64,000 bases of DNA from positions 23,764-87,763 of the forward strand of contig NZ_FNDE01000011.1 of NCBI RefSeq assembly GCF_900099925.1, given 5' to 3'. Below, one piece after another: positions 8,274 through 15,567 of this stretch (its first letter is position 1; every line of letters begins with the position of its first letter). Below the pieces are notes generated by a model that was given only the letters and a program-made list of their open reading frames with translations, did no database searches and was not told the origin of the DNA. This stretch comes from Aneurinibacillus thermoaerophilus. GTDB lineage: Bacteria > Bacillota > Bacilli > Aneurinibacillales > Aneurinibacillaceae. A program made the translations under genes and the position numbers.

Positions 8274-8672
8274 ATGGGGAATAGCAAAAACGAACATAGT
8301 AAAGATAAAGTTTACGTCTGTAGCGCGAGCGCGCCGAAAAATTTACTGATACCCTGTGTCTTGCTTTTGCTCCGCCGGATGAGTAACTATGGATATCAAA
8401 TTGTTCATGATTTGGTAGAATTCGGATTTTCTTCTATTGATCCTGGTTATGTATACCGGATCTTGCGGCAGTTAGAGAGTGAAAAATTTGTGCAATCACG
8501 TTGGGAAGTTTCCAGCGGGGGACCTCCCAAAAGGATGTACTCTATCACTGATGTAGGAAATGAATACCTTGATACGTGGTCTCAAGCCTTAGAAAAGTAT
8601 CAATACACATTGAAGCGTTTTTTTAGCATGTATGAACGGCTTTTATTTTCTTCAACCGAAAACAAAAAGTAG
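8274..8672 (+). CDS. phaQ: PhaQ, poly-beta-hydroxybutyrate-responsive repressor (PadR-type)
   Basis: A 132-residue winged-helix regulator of the PadR group. The core NLLIPCVLLLLRRMSNYGYQIVHDL, GYVYRILRQLESE and GGPPKRMYSITD are typical of PhaQ, which in Bacillus megaterium represses phasin expression until PHB is sensed. GGGGGAG stands 9 bases before the ATG. It is divergent from the PhaR-like gene across a 160-bp AT-rich gap containing a spaced inverted repeat (8170-8179 and 8224-8233, 9 of 10 positions) that could be its operator. Function in this organism is inferred from the family. Confidence 0.8.
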   Translation: MGNSKNEHSKDKVYVCSASAPKNLLIPCVLLLLRRMSNYGYQIVHDLVEFGFSSIDPGYVYRILRQLESEKFVQSRWEVSSGGPPKRMYSITDVGNEYLDTWSQALEKYQYTLKRFFSMYERLLFSSTENKK

Positions 8673-8734
8673 ATTATTTTTAAGAAAGCAGAAGTGCTTC
8701 AGGTGTATATCAGCCGTTTCAAATTTCATGTTTT

Positions 8735-8846
8735 GCGTAAAGGATGCTCGTGACTTCAGTCATGAGAGGAATTTACGCTAGACTCAGGCGTGCCTTATGG
8801 CACGTGAATGAGCTTACATCCCTCGTTTCTATTCACAGCATGTAGC
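8735..8846 (+). other. Run of stem-loops, possible orphan IS200/IS605-type end or structured RNA
   Basis: Within the 226-bp gap between phaQ and the methyltransferase gene there are three consecutive stem-loops. The first is a two-level stem: GCGTAAA/TTTACGC (8735-8741, 8772-8778) enclosing CTCGTGAC-TTCA-GTCATGAG. The second is CGTGCC-TTAT-GGCACG (8789-8804). The third pairs 8812-8819 with 8840-8846. The CTCGTGACTTCAGTCATGAG hairpin resembles right-end hairpins of IS200/IS605 elements. No tnpA or tnpB is present. A cis-regulatory leader for the next gene is the alternative. Confidence 0.45.
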
Positions 8847-8898
8847 ATTCTATTCCTTAATTAGCTAGAATTGAGGAAAAGGGGCGGGAGGTGAAAGC

Positions 8899-9483
8899 AT
8901 GGATTACGTAGAGCGGAATCGGGCTTCTTTTGATAAACTGGCCAATCAGACAGGGGTGAAATGGCGTCATCATGAACTGACGATACAATTTATTTCAGCG
9001 TTTCAAATGCTTCTGGGCGGTAATTGCGTGTTGGATCTCGGTTGCGGCGCGGGGCATGATGCGCTTCGGCTCAAGCGGTATGACCTGCAGGTGCAAGGGC
9101 TTGATATTAGCGAAGTTATGCTTGAGCAGGCCAAACAAAAAGTCCAGGGTGTGGAATTTATTCAAGGGGATTTCCGCCATATTCCGACGGGAAGCGAACG
9201 GTATGACGGTGTGTGGGCGAACGCTTCACTCATTTATCTTACAAAAGAGGATTTACATAAGGCTTTAGATGAAGTATATCGAGTATTAAAGCCGGGTGGT
9301 GTATTTTTTTCTTCTTACCGTCTGGGTGAAGGAGATGTGGTTATTGACAATATCTTTCACCAATTGTATGGAGAAGAGGAGATTCAGAATGTTTTGCGTT
9401 CGCATGGCTTCCGCATTTTTGATAGGACGAATACAGGAGGCGGAGACGAACCGTACCTGAGCCTTTATGCCATTAAGCAATAA
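8899..9483 (+). CDS. Class I SAM-dependent methyltransferase
   Basis: A 194-residue cytoplasmic methyltransferase. Motif I VLDLGCGAGHDALRL binds S-adenosylmethionine, followed by GLDISEVML (motif II-like), QGDFRHIP and the YRVLKPGGVFFSSY motif of the Methyltransf_11/25 fold. The substrate cannot be predicted. GGGAGGTGA lies 6 bases before the ATG. It is monocistronic with a strong terminator. The structured stretch at 8735-8846 is in its 5' region. Confidence 0.85.
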   Translation: MDYVERNRASFDKLANQTGVKWRHHELTIQFISAFQMLLGGNCVLDLGCGAGHDALRLKRYDLQVQGLDISEVMLEQAKQKVQGVEFIQGDFRHIPTGSERYDGVWANASLIYLTKEDLHKALDEVYRVLKPGGVFFSSYRLGEGDVVIDNIFHQLYGEEEIQNVLRSHGFRIFDRTNTGGGDEPYLSLYAIKQ

Positions 9484-9498
9484 TCCATTTGATTACAT

Positions 9499-9535
9499 AA
9501 AATAGCCAAAGGAAGTCCTTCCTTTGGCTATTTTT
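9499..9535 (+). terminator. Intrinsic terminator
   Basis: A perfect 16-bp stem (AAAATAGCCAAAGGAA and complement, 4-base loop) with a T tail. The group II intron fragment begins immediately after it. Confidence 0.9.
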
Positions 9536-9536
9536 G

Positions 9537-9627
9537 GTGATGCGCCTGGCATGGGCGTCATCTCCAGGGTTCAAGTCCCGAATGGCGAAAGCAGTAGTAG
9601 CCATTAGCTTAAGACAAGGGTGTCGAC
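9537..9627 (+). mobile_element. Truncated 5' end of a bacterial group II intron
   Basis: The stretch starting GTGATGCGCCTGGCATGGGC and continuing with AGGGTTCAAGTCCCGAATGG, AGCAGTAGTAGCCATTAGC and TTAAGACAAGGGTGTCGACC reproduces the well-known beginning (domain I) of bacterial group II introns. No reverse transcriptase and no domain V/VI follow, because a thioesterase gene ends at 9683, so only about 90 bases remain. It directly abuts the stem and T tail of a terminator, the target preference known for class C introns. Confidence 0.7.
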
Positions 9628-9682
9628 CAAACAAGAACTTGCATTTTTTCATAGGTGAGAGGACGGGGATGACTCTTCTTTC

Positions 9683-10174
9683 CTACTCGGTTGTGTACTG
9701 TTGTTTTGCCAGGGTGCGACGTCGGTTGCGGATTTCGAAACGCTCAGGGGCGGTGCGGTAGTTCCAGCGTTCTTCTTCTGTTTCGGGAAGCACAGGCGGA
9801 ACGGGCGTTGGTTTGCCGTTCTCGTCTAAGGCGACGAACGTCAAATAAGCCTGTGAAGTTAAACGGCGTTCTCCTGTAAGCAGATTTTCCGCTTCTACTT
9901 TTACATAAACCTCCATGGATGTGTTGTGTGTCCATGATACATAGGCTTCTAAGCAGATGGCTTCACTCGTGCAGATCGGCGCCAAAAAATCGAGGCTGTC
10001 ACTTGATGCGGTCACTACTTGCCTGCGGCAGTGTCGCATAGCCGTGATGCTAGCGACTTTATCAATATATGCCATAACTTTGCCCCCGAAAATTGTGCCA
10101 TGGTAGTTCGTGTCTGGGGGTAGCACAATATCGGTCATAATCGTGCGGGATTCGCTTGTCTTTTTCGCTTGCAA
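9683..10174 (-). CDS. Acyl-CoA thioesterase (hotdog fold, YkhA-like)
   Basis: A cytoplasmic 163-residue hotdog enzyme that hydrolyses acyl-CoA. The NYHGTIFGGKVMAYIDKVASITA segment holds the helix and active-site region of the YciA/YkhA/BFIT type, followed by DFLAPICTSEAICLEAYVSW. The start codon is TTG at 10174, with GGAGGTGA 8-9 bases upstream; the first ATG would remove the conserved N-terminus. It is monocistronic. Its substrate chain length is not deducible. Confidence 0.88.
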   Translation of the reverse strand: MQAKKTSESRTIMTDIVLPPDTNYHGTIFGGKVMAYIDKVASITAMRHCRRQVVTASSDSLDFLAPICTSEAICLEAYVSWTHNTSMEVYVKVEAENLLTGERRLTSQAYLTFVALDENGKPTPVPPVLPETEEERWNYRTAPERFEIRNRRRTLAKQQYTTE

Positions 10175-10308
10175 ATGGTGTTCACCTCCACAAAGTTAAA
10201 GTAGGCAGGCACCTAATTTGCCGCCTCTGGGCAAGTGTCGTGTCTTACCGTCTCATGGGTGAATACAGTGTAGCAGATTAAAAAATACATGAATGGAGGA
10301 AGTTACAC

Positions 10309-10611
10309 GTGTATTCTCATTATCCCATGGGCATGGTTCAGACGACGGATGTGGAAATCGTTAAGTGTTACTATCACATGGAGAAGATGAAGTATTACGA
10401 GTACAAGTGTCATAAGCATATGCATCATAAAAAGCACTACAAGAAGTATTATAAACGTTATTGTTACCACAGAAAAATGTATGAACATTATTACAAAAAA
10501 GGCTATTATGCAATGCCATACCCGACTGCCTCGGCACAGCAACCAATGTCGCCTTCGTGCTATCCGACCGCTCACTACGATAAGCGTGACGATAGCTCTT
10601 CCAGCTACTGA
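10309..10611 (+). CDS. Tyr/His/Lys-rich spore-coat-like protein
   Basis: A 100-residue protein of extreme composition. Residues 20-70 are almost wholly Tyr, Lys, His and Met (for example KHMHHKKHYKKYYKRYCYHRK), followed by a Pro/Ser-rich tail ending DDSSSSY. Such composition is typical of spore coat proteins of the CotC/CotU kind that are cross-linked through tyrosine, or of surface proteins. The start is GTG at 10309, preceded by GGAGG. It has no signal peptide. It is monocistronic with a terminator. Coat location is inferred from composition only. Confidence 0.6.
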   Translation: MYSHYPMGMVQTTDVEIVKCYYHMEKMKYYEYKCHKHMHHKKHYKKYYKRYCYHRKMYEHYYKKGYYAMPYPTASAQQPMSPSCYPTAHYDKRDDSSSSY

Positions 10612-10633
10612 GATAATATAGCATACAAAAAAA

Positions 10634-10690
10634 CGGGGCGTGTTTGTCTGTTTGTCCCTCTTTTGTAGGGACAAACACGTCCCCTTTGTT
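10634..10690. terminator. Terminator with alternative pairings
   Basis: GGGGCGTGTTTGTC (10635-10648) can pair with 10669-10684, while an internal TGTTTGTCCCT can pair with AGGGACAAACA. It sits between the convergent coat-like gene and fetB, with Ts or As on both sides. Confidence 0.7.
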
Positions 10691-10694
10691 TTTC

Positions 10695-11447
10695 TTATTT
10701 CCAACCTATGTATTGATGGTTGCGGTTGAAAAGGGTGGGGTAGACGAGAAAACCGAGAATAATGCTTGTCAGGGCGGAAGCGGCCGTAAACGAAAACATA
10801 ATCAATAGTTGATAGCGAACCGCTTCAATGGGACTTGTACCCGCGATAATTAATCCGGTCATCATGCCGGGAAGCTGGACGAGCCCGATCGTTTTCATAG
10901 AATCAATAACCGGGATCATACCGGCGCGAATTGCCTGGCGGGTCATACGTTCGCTTGCCTGGCGGCTTGTAGCTCCTAGCGAAAGCGCCACGAGAATTTC
11001 TTCCCGCATTGATTCTGCTCGTTCTCGCATTTGGTTAAGCAGGAGGGAAGAGACGATCATGCAGTTGCCGATCACCATACCGCTGATTGGAATGATGGAT
11101 TTCGGCTCCCAGTGAATCAGATCAAGCGCCAGCATCATACCAATTGTGAATCCAGTTACAACCGAGATGGTGAAAAAAATACGAGCAAATACATGCGGAA
11201 CGCCTTTGCCTCGTTTGGCCGAATTATGGGCTGCAACAAGAACCATCATGAACAGCATGCAAGCAATAAACGCCCAGTGCCGGCTTGAAAACACGAATTC
11301 CAGTACATATCCCACAGCGACTAATTGAATGATCGCGCGGATCGTGCCGATAAACATGTCACGTTCAAGCTTTAGTCTAAGCTGGAGCGATAAAAGTATG
11401 GCAATAAATACGAAACTAACAGTCATAATGGTAGCCAGTATACTCAT
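10695..11447 (-). CDS. fetB: ABC transporter permease, FetB/YbbM-type iron exporter
   Basis: A membrane protein of 250 residues (UPF0014/FetB family) with about seven hydrophobic segments and the family core LGATSRQASERMTRQAIRAGMIPVIDSMKTIGLVQLPGMMTG. In Escherichia coli, FetAB exports iron and protects against peroxide stress. It follows fetA by 38 bases in one operon. Substrate here is inferred from the family. Confidence 0.88.
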   Translation of the reverse strand: MSILATIMTVSFVFIAILLSLQLRLKLERDMFIGTIRAIIQLVAVGYVLEFVFSSRHWAFIACMLFMMVLVAAHNSAKRGKGVPHVFARIFFTISVVTGFTIGMMLALDLIHWEPKSIIPISGMVIGNCMIVSSLLLNQMRERAESMREEILVALSLGATSRQASERMTRQAIRAGMIPVIDSMKTIGLVQLPGMMTGLIIAGTSPIEAVRYQLLIMFSFTAASALTSIILGFLVYPTLFNRNHQYIGWK

Positions 11448-11485
11448 TTGATCGTACGCTCCTTCAATCGCCCACCTTCAAGATG

Positions 11486-12118
11486 CTATTGGATGTTTCC
11501 GAGGCGTGTTGCCTGTTCCGGAGAATGGGTAATCCATAGTATAGTGTGTCCTTTCGCGTGGTAATTGCGGATTTCCTGTTCGATATGTTCCGTTGTTTTT
11601 TTATCGAGTGCAGAGGTTGGTTCATCCAGTAGCAGCACATCCGGTGCAAGCGACAGTGACCGGGCGATATTGACTCGTTGTTTTTCACCGCCGGATAGCT
11701 CTCCAACGTTGCGTGATAAGTAATCACGGGGGAGGCTGACACGATCTAGCAATTTTTGCATCTCTTGTTTTTCTAATTTGCCGCCCCTGATTTTTGCGGG
11801 ATAATCGAGATTGTCCGCTACGGTGCCAGGGAACAAAATGGGTACTTGGAAGACATAATGCAGGTTTCGGCGCAGTTCGGGAGGATTCCAGTCAGAAAGC
11901 GGTTTTCCCTGATAGACGATACGTCCTTTGTCAGGCTCTTCAAGGCGAGTTAACAGGCGGAACAGCGTGCTTTTTCCGGTTCCGGAAGGGCCTGTAATTG
12001 TAATGAAGGCGCCTTGCGGGACAGAAGCCGTGATACCGCATAGTGGCATGGCAATATGCCCGGATGTTGCATATGATTTTGAAACATCAGAGAGCTCAAT
12101 GATGGCTCTTTTTTCCAT
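11486..12118 (-). CDS. fetA: ABC transporter ATP-binding protein, FetA-type
   Basis: ATPase partner of FetB, 210 residues. Walker A is GPSGTGKST (43-51), the signature is LSGGEKQRV, Walker B is VLLLDEPTSALD, and the H-loop is ITHS. The ATG at 12118 is taken because AAAGGAGG lies 11 bases before it; GTG codons closer in overlap the ribosome-binding site. It is the first gene of the fetAB operon, divergent from the rhomboid protease gene. Confidence 0.88.
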   Translation of the reverse strand: MEKRAIIELSDVSKSYATSGHIAMPLCGITASVPQGAFITITGPSGTGKSTLFRLLTRLEEPDKGRIVYQGKPLSDWNPPELRRNLHYVFQVPILFPGTVADNLDYPAKIRGGKLEKQEMQKLLDRVSLPRDYLSRNVGELSGGEKQRVNIARSLSLAPDVLLLDEPTSALDKKTTEHIEQEIRNYHAKGHTILWITHSPEQATRLGNIQ

Positions 12119-12239
12119 GAAGGCCACCACCTCCTTTATATGTAGGAATTACATTTAGTATGCATGTATAGTATATATAAGTATGGGGAGATGTTGGAAG
12201 AGATGGATCAATGATATTTACATGGAAAGGAAGAATTTT

Positions 12240-13421
12240 TTGAACAACACCATTGCATATCAGTACATATGGAAAATTTCATATCGGCTTGTGGTAGAAG
12301 AAGATTATACGGTGCTTCACTCAGAAGAAGGGATCGTTCATTTGTTGCGGCAGAAAGGAAAAGAGTGCCACTACATCCAGCTTCGGCTCGCCGACTTTTT
12401 ATGGGAAGGCACGCTGATATATGATGTGCGGGAGAGTGCCGCGCGCCTAGAAGATTTGCGCAGGCGGTTCGGCGTGCGGGCTATGAAAGGCAGGATCGTA
12501 TATGTATGTTATGAATCGGTAGCGGATAGTATGCGGGAAGCGCTACGCGCCGAGCAAGGGATAGACGAATTCCAAGTTTCGCTCGATGTTGCCGCTTATG
12601 CGCTTTTAGAGAGACGCTGGATAAGCAAGGGGGAAAGCTCGGGAAATCATATGCTGTATTCTTCGGCTTTGTTTGCGGAAACAGAGATTTCGGAAAATGA
12701 TCCTCCGGCTTCGTATTGGATGCAGCGCATCGAACAGACAGAAGTGGAACGGGAGCGGGAACTGCGAGAAACGTTTTTTTACGGCAGGCCGCGCTTTACG
12801 TATTTTTTCCTCGTCATTATTATCGCGCTGTTTATTTTGATGGAACTGAGCGGAGGAAGCCAAAATCCTCGCGTTCTTCTCTTTTTCGGGGCAAAATATA
12901 CACCGCTGATTCTTGAAGGAGAATGGTGGCGCTTTATTACTCCGATGTTTTTGCATATTGGTTTGATGCATATTCTATTTAACGGGTTTGCATTATATTC
13001 TCTGGGAACGTTGACTGAGCAGTTATATGGTTCGGTCAGGTACTTTATCATTTACATGCTTGCTGGCATCAGTGGGGTCGTAGGGAGCTTTGCGTTTTCT
13101 CCCAATCTTTCCGCAGGGGCGTCTGGCGCAATATTTGGCTTGTTTGGCGCGCTGTTATATTTTGGCACACAGAATAAATCCTTGTTTTTTCAAACGCTTG
13201 GGACAAATATTCTTGTTGTGCTTGGAATTAACCTGGCTATCGGTTTTTTATCACCGCAGATTATCGATAATTATGCCCACTTGGGGGGGCTTATCGGCGG
13301 TTTTCTTGCTTCAGCGATTGTTGGGTTGCCTCGAAAAAAAGGGAATCCATTTATAAAAGCGGGAGCCTTTATCTTGCTTGCCGTATTGATATGGTGGGGA
13401 ATGAAACGAGGCGGACTGTGA
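12240..13421 (+). CDS. Rhomboid intramembrane serine protease (YqgP/GluP-like)
   Basis: A polytopic membrane protease of about 393 residues. A soluble N-terminal domain (about 190 residues) precedes the rhomboid core, with seven hydrophobic helices. The catalytic serine is Ser295 in GASGAIFG and the histidine is His347 in YAHLGGLIGG; HIGLMHILFNGFALYSLG carries the conserved His and Asn. Layout matches B. subtilis YqgP, linked to membrane protein quality control and Mg2+ transporter turnover. The TTG at 12240 is chosen because GGAAAGGAAG stands 6 bases upstream and the protein then begins like YqgP; ATGs at 12222 and 12183 lack a good ribosome-binding site. Confidence 0.88.
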   Translation: MNNTIAYQYIWKISYRLVVEEDYTVLHSEEGIVHLLRQKGKECHYIQLRLADFLWEGTLIYDVRESAARLEDLRRRFGVRAMKGRIVYVCYESVADSMREALRAEQGIDEFQVSLDVAAYALLERRWISKGESSGNHMLYSSALFAETEISENDPPASYWMQRIEQTEVERERELRETFFYGRPRFTYFFLVIIIALFILMELSGGSQNPRVLLFFGAKYTPLILEGEWWRFITPMFLHIGLMHILFNGFALYSLGTLTEQLYGSVRYFIIYMLAGISGVVGSFAFSPNLSAGASGAIFGLFGALLYFGTQNKSLFFQTLGTNILVVLGINLAIGFLSPQIIDNYAHLGGLIGGFLASAIVGLPRKKGNPFIKAGAFILLAVLIWWGMKRGGL

Positions 13422-13544
13422 TTTTCATATTTTCTTTCCCAAAAGCCTAAAAGATTCAGCATAGATAAATTCCTTTCCCCTTCGGGAAATGTCCGATATA
13501 ATAAACAATTGAAAGTGATTTTTCACAAAAAGGGGTAGGAGTGT

Positions 13545-15080
13545 ATGAAACAGTTTAAGGATAGCATATACAAGCTGATCGTCGAAACATCCACCAATCT
13601 GCCTCCGGATGTGCGCAGAGCGATTGCAAAAGCAAGACAAAAAGAAAACGCGGGCACTCGTGCGGCTCTTTCTCTAGCTACGATTGCACAAAATATTGAA
13701 ATGGCGGAAACAAATGTATCGCCTATCTGTCAGGACACTGGTATGCCAACGTTCGAAGTGCATACACCAGTAGGATCGAATCAGATTGAAATGAAGAAAG
13801 CCATTCAGGAAGCAATTGAACTCGCAACAAAGAACGGCAAGTTGCGTCCGAACTCCGTCGATTCATTGACCGGTGAGAACAGCGGCACAAACCTTGGACC
13901 GGGAACGCCGGTGATTCACTTCGAACAATGGGAGAAAGACGAAATTGAAGTGAAGCTGATTTTGAAAGGCGGCGGCTGTGAGAACAAAAACATCCAGTAT
14001 AGCCTTCCGACTGAGCTTGAAGGGCTTGGCAAAGCAGGCCGTGACCTGGATGGTATCCGTAAATGCATTTTGCATAGCGTATACCAGGCGCAGGGACAGG
14101 GCTGTAGCGCCGGCTTTATTGGTGTGGGCATTGGCGGTGACCGGACGACCGGTTATGCGCTTGCAAAAGAGCAGCTCTTCCGCAAAGTGGATGATGTGAA
14201 TCCGAACCCGGAACTTGCGAAACTGGAAGACTACATTATGGAAAAGGCGAACGCACTTGGCATCGGTACGATGGGCTTCGGCGGTGAAACAACGTTATTG
14301 GGCTGTAAAATCGGCGCCATAAATCGTCTGCCTGCAAGTTTTTTCGTATCCGTGGCTTACAACTGTTGGGCGTTCCGCCGTCAGGGGGTAACGATTGACC
14401 CGGCAACTGGTGCAATTAAGGACTGGTTATATAAAGAAGAAGGAAAAATTGACCTGAATGAGGGTGTGCAAGAGCAGCCAGTGCAGGCGGAAGAGCGCCG
14501 TCAGGTTGTCCTGCAATATCCAATTACAGAAGAACAAGTGCGCAGCCTGAAAGTGGGCGATGTGGTGATTATTAACGGTCTGATTCACACAGGGCGTGAC
14601 GCTTTCCATAAGTACATGATGGATCACGACTGTCCGGTTGATTTGAATGGCGGCGTTATTTATCACTGTGGTCCGGTTATGTTGAAAGATGAGAACGGTG
14701 AATGGCACGTCAAAGCGGCTGGTCCGACGACAAGCATCCGTGAGGAGCCGTATCAAGCGGATATTATGAAGAAATTCGGCATTCGTGTTGTTATCGGCAA
14801 AGGCGGTATGGGTTCGAAAACACTTCAGGGACTTAAGGAACACGGCGGCGTATACCTCAATGCTATCGGAGGCGCAGCCCAGTACTATGCAGATTGCGTG
14901 AAGAAAGTAGAAGGTGTTGATTTCCTTGAATTTGGTATTCCGGAGGCAATGTGGCACCTTCAGGTAGAAGGGTTTGCTGCCATTGTTACGATGGATTCGC
15001 ATGGCAATAGTTTGCATGCGGATGTGGACAAAAGCTCTTTTGAAAAATTGGCGAAATTTGCTGAACCGGTATTTAGTTAA
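13545..15080 (+). CDS. fumA: Class I fumarate hydratase ([4Fe-4S])
   Basis: Interconverts fumarate and malate in the TCA cycle. The 511-residue single chain carries both the alpha part (about 1-280) and the beta part (about 320-511) of class I fumarases. Cluster-ligand cysteines lie in SPICQDTGMP, KGGGCENKN and GQGCSAGFIGVGIGG. TAGGAGTG precedes the ATG. A TATAAT-like -10 is near 13497. A GTGATTTTTCAC inverted repeat lies between promoter and gene and could be an operator. It is monocistronic. The symbol fumA is used for family membership. Confidence 0.92.
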   Translation: MKQFKDSIYKLIVETSTNLPPDVRRAIAKARQKENAGTRAALSLATIAQNIEMAETNVSPICQDTGMPTFEVHTPVGSNQIEMKKAIQEAIELATKNGKLRPNSVDSLTGENSGTNLGPGTPVIHFEQWEKDEIEVKLILKGGGCENKNIQYSLPTELEGLGKAGRDLDGIRKCILHSVYQAQGQGCSAGFIGVGIGGDRTTGYALAKEQLFRKVDDVNPNPELAKLEDYIMEKANALGIGTMGFGGETTLLGCKIGAINRLPASFFVSVAYNCWAFRRQGVTIDPATGAIKDWLYKEEGKIDLNEGVQEQPVQAEERRQVVLQYPITEEQVRSLKVGDVVIINGLIHTGRDAFHKYMMDHDCPVDLNGGVIYHCGPVMLKDENGEWHVKAAGPTTSIREEPYQADIMKKFGIRVVIGKGGMGSKTLQGLKEHGGVYLNAIGGAAQYYADCVKKVEGVDFLEFGIPEAMWHLQVEGFAAIVTMDSHGNSLHADVDKSSFEKLAKFAEPVFS

Positions 15081-15102
15081 CACTATTTTTGTCGAAATTG
15101 GC

Positions 15103-15133
15103 GAAGCCAGCAAGTCATTTGCTGGCTTTTTTG
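15103..15133 (+). terminator. Intrinsic terminator
   Basis: AAGCCAGCAA / TTGCTGGCTT with a 5-base loop and a six-T tail follows the fumarase gene. Confidence 0.88.
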
Positions 15134-15171
15134 CTTGAACAGGTATAATGATTGAGAAAGGATGTTACCAA

Positions 15172-15372
15172 TTAGAAAAAGTCTTTCCCTTCATCTTGGT
15201 TATCACGCGCCGCGTCGATAGCGCCGAGCACGATGTGAGCAAGCCCAAAGCCGGCCAGTCCCCAAGCATAAGAATTGTTAGGCTGAATATCCGTATGGCG
15301 ACGGTTCATCATGCTAAGCCCGGTCAACGTAACGGCCGTTCCGAGCGCGATCGGGATAATCCCTTTTCTCAT
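15172..15372 (-). CDS. Small two-helix membrane protein of unknown function
   Basis: A 66-residue protein with two hydrophobic stretches (KGIIPIALGTAVTLTGLSMM and YAWGLAGFGLAHIVLGAI) and a charged C-terminus. GGAGGTG lies 9 bases before the ATG at 15372. Similar short proteins occur in Paenibacillaceae, but no function is known. It faces the fumarase gene and is divergent from the EamA transporter gene. Confidence 0.6.
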   Translation of the reverse strand: MRKGIIPIALGTAVTLTGLSMMNRRHTDIQPNNSYAWGLAGFGLAHIVLGAIDAARDNQDEGKDFF

Positions 15373-15473
15373 CAGTCCAGCACCTCCTGATAACATGGTT
15401 CCCTGATCGGGGACGGGATATGTTTGTCATTGTTTGTATAGAAATGTAGTACAATAAAAGGGCAGTTTTTTTA

Positions 15474-15535
15474 TCTAAAATCGCACAGACTCCCCCTACC
15501 TATAAGCGTTAGCCATAGGTGGAGAGTTGACAAGA
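15474..15535 (+). repeat. Dispersed stem-loop repeat, copy A
   Basis: The first 30 bases (from CTAAAATCGCACAGACTC) match copy B at 50722 in 26 positions, and both continue into a stem-loop ending near a GTTGA motif. Here ACCTAT pairs with ATAGGT around AAGCGTTAGCC. It lies in the presumed 5' untranslated region of the EamA gene. It resembles the terminal hairpin of IS200/IS605 right ends, but a shared regulatory RNA cannot be excluded. Confidence 0.5.
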
Positions 15536-15567
15536 AGCCTACATTGCAGAAAGGAGATGGCGTAGAG

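Noticed and set aside
9566..9580. tRNA T-arm-like sequence (GGGTTCAAGTCCC)
   Set aside because: No acceptor stem, anticodon arm or D-arm surrounds it; it is part of the group II intron domain I fragment.
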